NCBI GenBank assembly: GCA_019314005.1
Contig: JAFDAE010000027.1
Location: 1 to 24,995, forward strand
DNA from: Deltaproteobacteria bacterium
Lineage (GTDB): Bacteria > Desulfobacterota > Desulfobacteria > C00003060 > C00003106
Direction of reading: 5' to 3'
Length of the DNA: 24,995 nt
Position numbers and translations under genes: made by a program. Within the stretch, counting starts at the first letter, position 1, and each line of letters begins with the position of its first letter. This document shows positions 1-5,970 of this stretch, one piece after another. The notes beneath the pieces are model-generated. The model was given only the letters and a program-made list of their open reading frames with translations. It was not told the origin of the DNA and did no database searches.

Positions 1-234
1 ATGGCTGCAGAGATAGCCCAGTCACAGGAAATTAGTTATGCCATGATCGGTGCACTGCATGCCCGTATGAACCGTACCAATCTTGGCAACATCTACAAGT
101 ACATCAACCGTGCATTCAGTAAAGAATTGCAGGTGGTATTCCACTTTGATATTATCAAGTTTCAAAAGAGTCTCATTAAACATGAGGCCTATGTCAAATT
201 CTGCTCTGATAACGGGGACCTTTTATCTAACTAA
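1..234 (+). CDS. C-terminal end of a probable AAA+ (MoxR-like) ATPase, cut by the window edge
   Basis: The frame is open at the left edge, so the first ATG may be internal and the true start lies outside the window; the gene ends with TAA. The 77 visible residues are helical, with the segment ISYAMIGALHARMNRTNL followed by YINRAFSKELQVVFHFD. This looks like the helical lid or C-terminal end of phage MoxR-type AAA+ ATPases. No Walker motif is visible because that part would be upstream. The assignment leans on context: a 297-aa helical protein and a metallopeptidase/VWA protein follow, and MoxR ATPases are often encoded next to VWA proteins. Family call is inference; coding status is firm. Confidence 0.5.
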   Translation: MAAEIAQSQEISYAMIGALHARMNRTNLGNIYKYINRAFSKELQVVFHFDIIKFQKSLIKHEAYVKFCSDNGDLLSN

Positions 235-239
235 AATGC

Positions 240-316
240 AGGCCCTTATGTTTCAAGGTTGACGAGTTGGACTCCAAATCCGACTGTGCAAGGTTCGATT
301 CCTTGAGGGTCTGCCA
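240..316 (+). tRNA. tRNA-Trp, anticodon CCA, 3' CCA encoded
   Basis: The cloverleaf folds by eye. Acceptor AGGCCCT (240-246) pairs with AGGGTCT (306-312) with one G-T wobble; discriminator is G313 and CCA is encoded at 314-316. The anticodon stem TTGGA/TCCGA (267-271/279-283) closes the seven-base loop CTCCAAA, giving anticodon CCA (codon UGG). The T stem CAAGG/CCTTG (289-293/301-305) closes loop TTCGATT. The D arm is weak: TGTT (249-252) with GACG (261-264) uses two wobbles, and two bases instead of one separate it from the anticodon stem. G73, the AGG start and the CTCCAAA loop match bacterial tRNA-Trp identity. It sits between two coding genes on the same strand. Confidence 0.93.
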
Positions 317-337
317 ACTATTGAGGGGAGAAATATT

Positions 338-1231
338 ATGGGTAAAGCACCAAGCAACACAGAAGTACTAAAAAGCAAAGCCCTGATGGTTCGGTTGGTC
401 CGTAAGAAACTGAACAGGAACAAAATGGACAAGGATCTGGGGGTCCTGATACGTGATCTGAAATCGGTCACGGAGTCAAGTGCTGTACGGGTTAACAAAT
501 CCCTGTTTAGCAAATCGTGCACCGATGCCTACATGAAGGTGTACAACGATGGGAGCAAATACTTCTATCGTGTGACACTGCCGTGGGATGACCGGGGCTG
601 GAGGCTGCTATCGATTGAGCTCTTTGAGGACTTCCAGAAGACCGTTAAGAAGTACACCAAAGACTACCGGGCAAAGGTAATGGACTTCATCGAGCACATT
701 GATGGCCACATTGAAGAGGCCAAAAAAATGCTTGGTGAGGCTTTTAGCATTGATGACTATAAGTTTCTGGCATCTAACGGGTCCGTTGACCAAGAATACC
801 TGCTGGATCAATTCTCTTTTGAGATTGAGTTTAACACGGTAACCAGTGGTGACGATCTACGTGCCAGCCTGACCGAGGATGATCGGGAAATCATTGCTGA
901 TCAGATTAACAAGCAGGCCACGGAGAATTTTGCCCGTGCAAATGAGCACATCATTACAAGCCTGCACGAGTGCATTCTGGCCATTCACGAAAGACTGTGT
1001 AACGATGAAAATGTGTTCCGTGATACGTTGGTCACCAACCTGGAAGACCTTTGTGATCTGATCCCCAAGATGAACATAGCCGGGGATATCAAGATCAATG
1101 AGTTGGCAGCAGATGCCAAGGCTAAGCTTACCAAGTGGGAACCAGCTATACTCCGTGAGGTGCCCAGCATTCGAAAGGATGTATCCAACGAGGCAAAGAA
1201 AATCCTCAAGGGTATGGAAGGCTTAATATGA
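338..1231 (+). CDS. helical protein of the ATPase/VWA module, DUF3150-like
   Basis: 297 residues, start ATG with a good Shine-Dalgarno (GGGGAG, eight to ten bases upstream). The protein is soluble and rich in charged helices; residues 1-60 are basic, and 85-135 and 190-290 look like long amphipathic helices. No catalytic motif is visible. Size, helical make-up and position between an apparent MoxR-like ATPase and a VWA metallopeptidase match the DUF3150 family of phage proteins, which from memory is found in such trios. That family call is inference. The stop codon overlaps the start of the next gene (ATGA-type), so the two are probably translationally coupled. A role as substrate or adaptor of the ATPase would be a guess. 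Confidence 0.75.
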   Translation: MGKAPSNTEVLKSKALMVRLVRKKLNRNKMDKDLGVLIRDLKSVTESSAVRVNKSLFSKSCTDAYMKVYNDGSKYFYRVTLPWDDRGWRLLSIELFEDFQKTVKKYTKDYRAKVMDFIEHIDGHIEEAKKMLGEAFSIDDYKFLASNGSVDQEYLLDQFSFEIEFNTVTSGDDLRASLTEDDREIIADQINKQATENFARANEHIITSLHECILAIHERLCNDENVFRDTLVTNLEDLCDLIPKMNIAGDIKINELAADAKAKLTKWEPAILREVPSIRKDVSNEAKKILKGMEGLI

Positions 1232-1413
1232 CAACCTGGATAGACCACATGGCCCGGGATACTCACAAAGTACTCTTTAAAACTGACCGGCAAAAGTTTT
1301 TTGATAATCTCATGCCGGTTAATGACTTTAGGTTGTACCTGAAACCTAAGTTTGAGAAGTCGTTGTCAAAAGGCCAGGCCCACTACGTTGTAGGATTTAA
1401 ATTCACCTTTTAA
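1228..1413 (+). CDS. small hypothetical protein
   Basis: 61 residues, not recognised. The start overlaps the preceding stop by four bases. It is basic and aromatic (WIDHMARDTHKVLF; YVVGFKFTF at the end), with no cysteine cluster and no membrane segment. It is the last gene before a strongly structured intergenic RNA, so it may be the end of the sub-operon that begins with the ATPase. Coding is supported by tight coupling to its neighbour; function is unknown. Confidence 0.65.
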   Translation: MTTWIDHMARDTHKVLFKTDRQKFFDNLMPVNDFRLYLKPKFEKSLSKGQAHYVVGFKFTF

Positions 1414-1426
1414 TGTTTTACCAGAG

Positions 1427-1493
1427 GGCACCCCACACACGGCCAGGACCTTGGGGTATCGAGGTTCTGAATGCATGTGTGTGAATGGGTGCC
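1427..1493 (+). ncRNA. large bulged hairpin in an intergenic leader
   Basis: GGCACCC (1427-1433) pairs with GGGTGCC (1487-1493), and CACACAC (1434-1440) with GTGTGTG (1477-1483); only a three-base bulge (1484-1486) interrupts 14 base pairs. Inside the loop, CAGGACCT (1444-1451) pairs with AGGTTCTG (1462-1469). The element fills most of the gap between two genes and ends about 20 bases before the Shine-Dalgarno of the next gene. It has no T-run after it, so it is not an intrinsic terminator, and no T-loop, so it is not a tRNA. A processing site, mRNA-stabilising structure or regulatory leader is possible; the structure is seen, the role is not. Confidence 0.6.
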
Positions 1494-1525
1494 ACCTTGC
1501 AAACCATTAAACAAGAGGAGGAAAT

Positions 1526-1621
1526 ATGTTAGAGATAAAAATTGTAATAGGCATCTTAATTCTTTACGTGTTTACGTGGTTAGGGAGCACATTAATGCTA
1601 ATGAAATGGGGGAACCTCTAA
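1526..1621 (+). CDS. 31-aa single-pass membrane micro-protein
   Basis: A short frame preceded by a near-perfect Shine-Dalgarno (GAGGAGG, six bases from ATG) and ending one base before the next gene's ATG. Residues 5-26 form one continuous hydrophobic segment (IVIGILILYVFTWLGSTLML) flanked by charged ends (LEIK, MKWGN). It follows the hairpin at 1427-1493 directly, so it is the first gene of the next segment. Not assignable to a family; small membrane proteins of this kind in phages can act in lysis or host-membrane modulation, but nothing here shows which. Confidence 0.65.
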   Translation: MLEIKIVIGILILYVFTWLGSTLMLMKWGNL

Positions 1622-1622
1622 A

Positions 1623-2831
1623 ATGAAAATATACACACCGGAAGAGAAGGTAATGAATGCCCGGCTGAGCCTGGCCACGGACTTTGTGTTCTTTGGGTCC
1701 ATCTTTTTCAGGCTACAGTGTCATGAGGACAGCACCTGCAAGACTGCCTGGACTGATGGTAAGAGCATAGGGTACAACCTTGACTGGTTGTCCCAGTGGA
1801 CTCACGAGCAGATCCTGGGAGTGTTGGTTCACGAGTGCCTGCATGTGATATTGAAACATCACTTGAGGCAAGAGCTAAACCCAGTGTTTAAAGAGAAGCA
1901 CCACAAGTTTAACCGTGCATGTGACTTTGCACTCAACCCCACAGTGCTACGGTGCCCGGGGCTGCAGCTACCACCAAACGTGTGTCTGGATTCAGTCCGT
2001 TGGCCTGACAACTTGGCAGAGGAAATATTTGCCGAGCTCGACGACGACGTTGCCGACGATTCCCTGGCAGGTGGTGGTAAAGGTGAGCCCACGGACATGG
2101 GGGACGTAAGGCCATTTAAGGATGGCAAAGCCACACCGGCTGAGAAAGAGCAGGCTGCAAACGAGATCGATCAGTGGGTACAAGCAGCAGGCATGAAGGC
2201 TGAGGGTGTGGGTGCCATGACCGACCAGACCAAAGGCTTTATCAAAAAGGTGCTGGCACCAACGGTGTACTGGCAGGACGAGCTTGACCTAATGGTTGAG
2301 GACATGTGCAAGAGTGACTACACATGGAAACGGCCCAACACCCGGTACATGCAGCAGGGTATGTACCTGCCAAGTATGTATGGTCGGAAGATGCCTGACC
2401 TTGTGTTCTTTGTGGACCGGTCGGGTTCCTTGACTGATGAACATCTGGCCCAGATCATGGCTGAGTCTCGAAATATTATTGAAACCTTCCAGGTACGGGT
2501 GATCATAGTTTACTGGAATACCCGGTACACTCACCACGAGGAGTTTATGCCTGAGGACATCTTTCAACACGATTGGTGCCTCAACGTTGCCTCTGGTGGT
2601 GGTACCAACTTTGCCAAGTGCTGGGATTGGCTTGACACCCAGGATGAAATAGATCCTAAGGGTATTGTCTTCTTCACTGACTTTGAGTGTTCCGACTGGC
2701 CACAAGAAGACCCGGGTATACCGGTCATATGGGCACAAGTACCGGACTATTCCGGACAGTACACCAGACGGTATGATAGCTACGTTCCGGAGTATGGGGC
2801 ACGGGTGCTGATCCCGAAGGTGGCACCATGA
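1623..2831 (+). CDS. putative metallopeptidase with C-terminal VWA-like domain (DUF2201-like)
   Basis: 402 residues. The N-terminal half carries a zinc-metallopeptidase signature HECLH at residues 70-74 within VLVHECLHVILKHH, followed by FNRACDFALN (97-106), which in related proteins supplies further ligands. Residues 136-180 are an acidic and Gly-rich linker. The C-terminal domain (about 255-400) is von Willebrand A-like: FFVDRSGSL gives the metal-ion-dependent adhesion (MIDAS) residues D265, S267 and S269; GGGTNF supplies T328; FFTDF supplies D353. This two-domain layout is that of the DUF2201 'putative metallopeptidase' plus VWA-like family. VWA proteins commonly work with MoxR AAA+ ATPases, which fits the fragment at the window start. 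Substrate unknown. Family call fairly sure; activity is inference. Confidence 0.88.
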   Translation: MKIYTPEEKVMNARLSLATDFVFFGSIFFRLQCHEDSTCKTAWTDGKSIGYNLDWLSQWTHEQILGVLVHECLHVILKHHLRQELNPVFKEKHHKFNRACDFALNPTVLRCPGLQLPPNVCLDSVRWPDNLAEEIFAELDDDVADDSLAGGGKGEPTDMGDVRPFKDGKATPAEKEQAANEIDQWVQAAGMKAEGVGAMTDQTKGFIKKVLAPTVYWQDELDLMVEDMCKSDYTWKRPNTRYMQQGMYLPSMYGRKMPDLVFFVDRSGSLTDEHLAQIMAESRNIIETFQVRVIIVYWNTRYTHHEEFMPEDIFQHDWCLNVASGGGTNFAKCWDWLDTQDEIDPKGIVFFTDFECSDWPQEDPGIPVIWAQVPDYSGQYTRRYDSYVPEYGARVLIPKVAP

Positions 2832-3094
2832 TGATCAGATGGTACATTATGGAAATGCACTTACTTTACAGCTACTCGAAAGGCTGGGCACTCAAGTATG
2901 GGATGCCCGGCCGACGATGGTTGATTATACCCTTGGCTATGCAGGGATTCATTATGGCAACAGCTTGGCTTGTTGCTTCACCTATTGTCAGGCACCCTAA
3001 GCCACCAGTATTCAAGCCGTGGTTCATAGGCCGGTGCCAGGCATACATGAGAGGTAAAGACATAAAGGTCTTGCCCTCGGGAGATTGTTGGTAG
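2828..3094 (+). CDS. small hypothetical membrane-associated protein
   Basis: 88 residues from ATG at 2828, overlapping the previous stop by four bases (a second ATG at 2831 is possible). Residues 30-55 (WLIIPLAMQGFIMATAWLVASPIV) form one likely membrane segment; the rest is short, basic and aromatic, ending with a proline-rich loop and GDCW. No family recognised. It is the last gene before the 511-base stretch without a clear gene. Confidence 0.6.
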   Translation: MMIRWYIMEMHLLYSYSKGWALKYGMPGRRWLIIPLAMQGFIMATAWLVASPIVRHPKPPVFKPWFIGRCQAYMRGKDIKVLPSGDCW

Positions 3095-3263
3095 AGGTAA
3101 ACTAAACCCTAACCGTAGATGTAACCAGAACCCACCCGGCAAAACCATTCAGGAAAACGGGAACCACCCAATAAAGACAGGGTGTTTACCGTTAGTACTT
3201 AGGTCCCGGCCCGGTGCCAGTATGGGGTATAGGAGATAAGCCAATGATAAATAAATGAGTCGA

Positions 3264-3280
3264 GCCGGGGTGAGCCCGGC
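3264..3280 (+). promoter_or_regulatory. GC-rich hairpin GCCGGG/CCCGGC
   Basis: Six perfect G-C pairs (3264-3269 with 3275-3280) close the five-base loop GTGAG. It follows the four-codon frame MINK and precedes the ATG at 3297 by 16 bases. No T-run follows, so it is not a typical terminator. Confidence 0.45.
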
Positions 3281-3296
3281 AATATGAGGTAAACTA

Positions 3297-3431
3297 ATGT
3301 GCCTGTACCGGTGGGCACTACGACCTTCAATGGCCGACGAGTCACAACGTACATCGGTTTACGGCAACCCACAAGACCCATGTAGGGGAGAAGAGGCAAT
3401 GCCATCGACCACATTTTGCCACCAAATATGA
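3297..3431 (+). CDS. doubtful 44-aa open frame in the gene-poor stretch
   Basis: The ATG is preceded by GAGGTAAACTA, the same kind of leader (GGGTAAACTA) that precedes the well-supported start at 11435. The product begins MCLYRWALRPSMADES and ends FCHQI; it has no recognisable domain. A second in-frame ATG at 3399 has a better ribosome-binding site (GGGGAGAAGAGG) but would give only ten residues. I list it as possible rather than probable. Confidence 0.2.
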   Translation: MCLYRWALRPSMADESQRTSVYGNPQDPCRGEEAMPSTTFCHQI

Positions 3432-3466
3432 TCGGCCCGGGAGGTCCGTGCCATGATTAATTACTT

Positions 3467-3567
3467 GTAATCTGTAATGGATTACCAAGGGACGTGAGTA
3501 TATAGCCTCACGAGAGTGATCGACATCGGTGCTCTAACACGGCCACGTAAGTTGCAATGGTCCGTGT
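3467..3567 (+). ncRNA. three consecutive hairpins upstream of the gene at 3606
   Basis: Hairpin 1: GTAATC (3467-3472) with GATTAC (3480-3485), loop of seven. Hairpin 2: CGTGAG (3493-3498) with CTCACG (3507-3512), loop of eight. Hairpin 3: ACACGG (3537-3542) with CCGTGT (3562-3567), loop of 19. Then come CCTTTGCAATCTATTAAA and a strong Shine-Dalgarno. None has a terminator-like T-run. They look like a structured 5' leader or a small RNA; expression and function are unknown. Confidence 0.45.
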
Positions 3568-3605
3568 GTTCCTTTGCAATCTATTAAAGAGAGGGGAGAA
3601 AGATT

Positions 3606-3896
3606 ATGCTAAGTGATTACTTTCAAGTGAAAGTTGATGACGTGTATAAGATGCCCGGGTTTGTGCATGTCCACCAGGCACCGGCTAACATAAGACCAGA
3701 GCCATATATAGTTGGCTGGAACGGCTCGGTTGCCTACTATGACATGCCAGCAGAAGAGATTGCCATGCACATGAACGAGTGGCTAATCCAAGAGAACGAA
3801 CGGCTCAAGGATGAAGTCGAAGAGTTACAAATTGACAATGAGAGGTGTAGGAACGACTTACAGTGGTGGATGGACAATGCCATAGGAGACAGATAA
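3606..3896 (+). CDS. hypothetical protein with C-terminal coiled coil
   Basis: 96 residues behind a strong Shine-Dalgarno (AGAGGGGAG). Residues 1-60 look like a small mixed fold (VKVDDVYKMPGFVHVHQAP; IVGWNGSVAYYDMP); residues 61-90 (QENERLKDEVEELQIDNERC) are a clear coiled coil, ending in WWMDN. It probably oligomerises. First gene after the gene-poor region, so expression may depend on the hairpin leader. Family not recognised. Confidence 0.75.
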   Translation: MLSDYFQVKVDDVYKMPGFVHVHQAPANIRPEPYIVGWNGSVAYYDMPAEEIAMHMNEWLIQENERLKDEVEELQIDNERCRNDLQWWMDNAIGDR

Positions 3897-3899
3897 ATA

Positions 3900-4187
3900 A
3901 TGGAACCAGATTTTGACAGTGAAATGTTAGAGAGGGTGGCAAGAGTCCTTAATCTTGACGGAAACTTTTTAAACAAGCATGCCAAATATATAGAGGCAAT
4001 GTTGCAAAGCTTGGAGGACCCTTATGGCAAGGACGATTTGAAACCTGAACAGGTGCATGCTTTACGTATTAGAATATTGCACACCTTTATTAGGAAGGCA
4101 TATGACTACGGCAGACAGGATGGCCTGACAACTGCCGGTAAAAGAATAGCAAGTAAAATAACTGGAGGCTACTCAATGTGGAGGTAA
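3900..4187 (+). CDS. hypothetical helical protein
   Basis: 95 residues, all-helical and charged (MLERVARVLNLDGNFL; QVHALRIRILHTFIRKAYDYG). Shine-Dalgarno AGGAG lies inside the end of the preceding gene, three bases between stop and start. No cysteine motif, membrane segment or catalytic signature. Not recognised. Confidence 0.7.
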   Translation: MEPDFDSEMLERVARVLNLDGNFLNKHAKYIEAMLQSLEDPYGKDDLKPEQVHALRIRILHTFIRKAYDYGRQDGLTTAGKRIASKITGGYSMWR

Positions 4188-4190
4188 TAC

Positions 4191-4403
4191 ATGGACATTA
4201 GAGAATTTGCTTATTTGCAGAAGAGTGAAAAGAAAGAGGCTGAGACCGTGGATCTTGTGTGTGACAGGTGTGGTGGTATCGTCACCCGGCCAAGGTCTAT
4301 CACGTTAACCGGTCACGTTCACGATCAAACGTGCACCTACGTATGTACCACATGCCGTGGTAACATGAGAGAATTTAACCCTAACTGGAATGAGGAGAAA
4401 TAA
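4191..4403 (+). CDS. small zinc-ribbon protein
   Basis: 70 residues with two cysteine knuckles, C24-DR-C27 and C52-TT-C55 (C48 nearby), about 25 residues apart: a zinc-ribbon arrangement. The N-terminal 20 residues are charged and probably flexible. Zinc ribbons of this size bind nucleic acid or proteins; no partner can be named. GGAGG just inside the previous gene serves as ribosome-binding site. Confidence 0.75.
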   Translation: MDIREFAYLQKSEKKEAETVDLVCDRCGGIVTRPRSITLTGHVHDQTCTYVCTTCRGNMREFNPNWNEEK

Positions 4404-4407
4404 TATT

Positions 4408-4731
4408 ATGAGTAGCTACAAAGATTTAATGAAAGCCCGTATTGCAATGGATTTACTTGCAGCCCCTGGAAGTAGTTGTGTCACGGCCAAAGACCTGGCC
4501 CACGACAATGGTATTGCTGAAAAGTCTGACACCTGCCCGGTGACTCGTAGCCTTATCAAGGATATGATTGACGAGGGCATGCTGATCGGGAGCACGTCGA
4601 AGGGGTACAAGCTGATGACCACTGGCAAGGAAGTGCAGCAGTGCCTAAACAGTTTGCTCAAACGTACCATTGGCATTAACAAACGTATCCAAAGCATCTA
4701 CGATGCTGCTCAATCAAAGGGTATCCTATAG
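4408..4731 (+). CDS. winged-helix-like DNA-binding protein
   Basis: 107 residues. I place the start at ATG 4408 rather than 4390, because GAGGAG (4391-4396) would otherwise overlap the start codon and sits correctly for 4408. Residues about 20-75 read as a winged helix: CVTAKDLAHDNGI, then SDTCPVTRSLIKDMIDEGML, then the wing IGSTSKGYKLMTTG, followed by a helical tail (VQQCLNSLLKRTIGINKRI). The wing motif SKGYKL followed by LNSL..R..GI is common in phage regulatory winged-helix proteins. It is the only clear regulator candidate in the window. Function as transcription factor is inference. Confidence 0.7.
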   Translation: MSSYKDLMKARIAMDLLAAPGSSCVTAKDLAHDNGIAEKSDTCPVTRSLIKDMIDEGMLIGSTSKGYKLMTTGKEVQQCLNSLLKRTIGINKRIQSIYDAAQSKGIL

Positions 4732-4732
4732 G

Positions 4733-5011
4733 ATGGGACCTGCATACACGGGGAAGGACGGGCTTCTTCATAACGTGACGTTGCCTTACCCTTCCACCAT
4801 GGGGGAGATTGAGAGTGCTGACCGGCTGCAGCTTGGCCGGTGGGTACGATTCCTACCCTCACCGGGATTGGGTGCCATTGGAAAGAACCAGAAAGAATTT
4901 AAAATTATAGCAGATGAAGAGAAGGATAAGCTGACCCACATCATGGAACGGTTTGAGTTTCTTGGTGGGTGGGACAGCCCACTTTCAAAATATATAGGGT
5001 GGACACTATGA
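4733..5011 (+). CDS. conserved-looking hypothetical phage protein
   Basis: 92 residues from ATG 4733, one base after the previous stop; an earlier in-frame ATG at 4670 would overlap the previous gene by 62 bases and is less likely. The segment LPYPSTMGEIESADRLQLGRW and then RFLPSPG looks like a short signature I recall from many uncultured phage proteins, but I cannot name a domain. The C-terminal half contains IMERFEFLGGWDSPLSKYIGW. No membrane segment. Coupled to the next gene by ATGA overlap. Confidence 0.75.
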   Translation: MGPAYTGKDGLLHNVTLPYPSTMGEIESADRLQLGRWVRFLPSPGLGAIGKNQKEFKIIADEEKDKLTHIMERFEFLGGWDSPLSKYIGWTL

Positions 5012-5220
5012 TGGGAAACAGACGACGAACGGTGGTGGAGTGGTTCAGGGTCCAAGGCAAGTTTAAGATCATGTGGAACTCGGCTGCTGACCTATTCCAA
5101 ATACGGGATGTGATTAATAACCTGGCAGTTGGTGGGTTTAATACCTGGGACGATGCAGCTGAGTGGTGCTATAAATTTCATAATGACAGACTTGTCGATA
5201 GGTTGGACGACAATGAGTGA
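5008..5220 (+). CDS. small hypothetical protein
   Basis: 70 residues if started at ATG 5008, which overlaps the preceding TGA in the usual four-base way (ATG 4969 upstream is in frame but deep in the previous gene). Contains WFRVQGKFKIMWNSAADLF and GGFNTWDDAAEWCYKF: small mixed alpha/beta, Trp-rich, acidic end. Not recognised. Confidence 0.7.
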   Translation: MMGNRRRTVVEWFRVQGKFKIMWNSAADLFQIRDVINNLAVGGFNTWDDAAEWCYKFHNDRLVDRLDDNE

Positions 5221-5377
5221 TCCCTTAGAGTATATAGATGGATGCACCGATGGCACTGAGTGCCCAGATGCAGACACCTGCCGGGAGCACAAACCAGAGT
5301 GGTGTCCGTTGCAAGACTCGGACTTTAACCTCGAACCAGAAATGCCCCTTGACAAGATCATAAAGGATGCATATTAA
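5213..5377 (+). CDS. 54-aa cysteine-containing protein
   Basis: I place the start at ATG 5213, overlapping the previous stop by eight bases; the upstream in-frame ATG at 5129 lies inside the previous gene. Four cysteines (C11, C17, C23, C31) in a very acidic 54-residue protein (DGCTDGTECPDADTC) could hold one metal ion. Not recognised. Confidence 0.6.
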   Translation: MSDPLEYIDGCTDGTECPDADTCREHKPEWCPLQDSDFNLEPEMPLDKIIKDAY

Positions 5378-5398
5378 TATGGGGTAGGAGGATTAAAC

Positions 5399-5578
5399 AT
5401 GGCAACAGGTAACGGATATTTCGTGCACGATCAAGCTGTTATGGAGCTGGCCCACCATTTGGTCAAGGAATATGACAAGCACGAACGTGAGCAGGATAAG
5501 CTGTGGAAGCAAGCCCACGGGCCTCAGCCTACGAGTGACAAATCGTGGTCTAAACAAGGGGGGATGATTAAAAAATGA
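5399..5578 (+). CDS. 59-aa hypothetical protein
   Basis: ATG 5399 follows an ideal Shine-Dalgarno (GTAGGAGG) with six-base spacing. One amphipathic helix (VMELAHHLVKEYDKHEREQD, residues 14-33) is followed by a polar tail (PQPTSDKSWSKQGG). The stop overlaps the next start (ATGA). Not recognised; coding is supported by the start signal and coupling at both ends. Confidence 0.7.
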   Translation: MATGNGYFVHDQAVMELAHHLVKEYDKHEREQDKLWKQAHGPQPTSDKSWSKQGGMIKK

Positions 5579-5868
5579 GAATACCTAAAGATCCTTGGTT
5601 TTGGGTGGCTTTGCTAATCATGCTACTCATGCTGACAGTAGGTATACGGGAAGCCCACTCGTGGGTTTCTTGGACACGTCTGTCTGACGTGGGCCTGCAA
5701 ACCGAAGTGAAGTTGACCGGGTGTGGAAATGGCACGTACGTTGTTCAATCAAAGGAACGACAGTGCTCATTAATTTATAAGGAAATCGACCTGACCGGCT
5801 CATACATAAACATTAAACGAATACCACTAAACCAGGACGGGGAGTGTGTCTGTCCAGAGGGGGATTAA
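5575..5868 (+). CDS. signal-anchored or exported small protein
   Basis: 97 residues. Residues 8-24 (WFWVALLIMLLMLTVGI) are a hydrophobic N-terminal segment after a short basic start, so the rest is probably outside the cytoplasmic membrane. That part has four cysteines (C50, C64, C91, C93), consistent with disulphides in the periplasm. ATG overlaps the preceding stop. A spanin-like or superinfection-related role is possible, but no lipobox or other signature is seen. Confidence 0.7.
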   Translation: MRIPKDPWFWVALLIMLLMLTVGIREAHSWVSWTRLSDVGLQTEVKLTGCGNGTYVVQSKERQCSLIYKEIDLTGSYINIKRIPLNQDGECVCPEGD

Positions 5869-5870
5869 TT

Positions 5871-5969
5871 ATGGCTGGTGTAATTATAAGCATATGGTTG
5901 ACATTTTGTATAAGGGTACTGACTATAGTGTGTGGCATTTGGTTGGCCGTCCAATGGGGGATTATATAA
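5871..5969 (+). CDS. 32-aa membrane micro-protein
   Basis: GAGGGGG in the preceding gene gives a good ribosome-binding site, and TAA falls one base before the next ATG. Almost the whole product is one membrane segment (ISIWLTFCIRVLTIVCGIWL), with a single internal Arg. Not recognised. Confidence 0.6.
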   Translation: MAGVIISIWLTFCIRVLTIVCGIWLAVQWGII

Positions 5970-5970
5970 A

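Larger units (their letters stand above)
3095..3605 (+). other. 511-base stretch without a convincing gene, hairpin-rich
   Basis: No frame here is both long and well supported. What can be seen: GGTAAAC (3097) and its reverse complement GTTTACC (3184-3190), 80 bases apart; a hairpin at 3162-3187; a GC-rich hairpin at 3264-3280; and a chain of hairpins at 3467-3567. Several very short frames have good ribosome-binding sites: MINK at 3244 after TAGGAGAT, a 44-codon frame at 3297, and MINYL at 3453 after GGGAGGT. In a genome this dense the gap is exceptional. Structured RNA, a control region or a decayed gene are all possible; I see no tRNA, promoter consensus or iteron repeats. Confidence 0.6.

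Noticed and set aside
1427..1493. Possible second tRNA (seven-pair acceptor-like stem)
   Set aside because: No T arm or T-loop sequence before the 3' strand, and the following bases are ACCT rather than NCCA.
2289..2738. 149-aa minus-strand open frame
   Set aside because: It lies entirely inside the VWA/metallopeptidase gene, opposite its catalytic motifs, and has no recognisable domain; a shadow of codon bias.
3199..3414. 71-aa minus-strand frame in the gene-poor region
   Set aside because: Would be the only minus-strand gene in 21 kb, no good ribosome-binding site seen and unnatural composition.
5898..5929. Sigma-70-like promoter TTGACA ... TATAGT
   Set aside because: The spacing is 20 bases, too long for a good promoter, and it lies inside a micro-gene in an operon.
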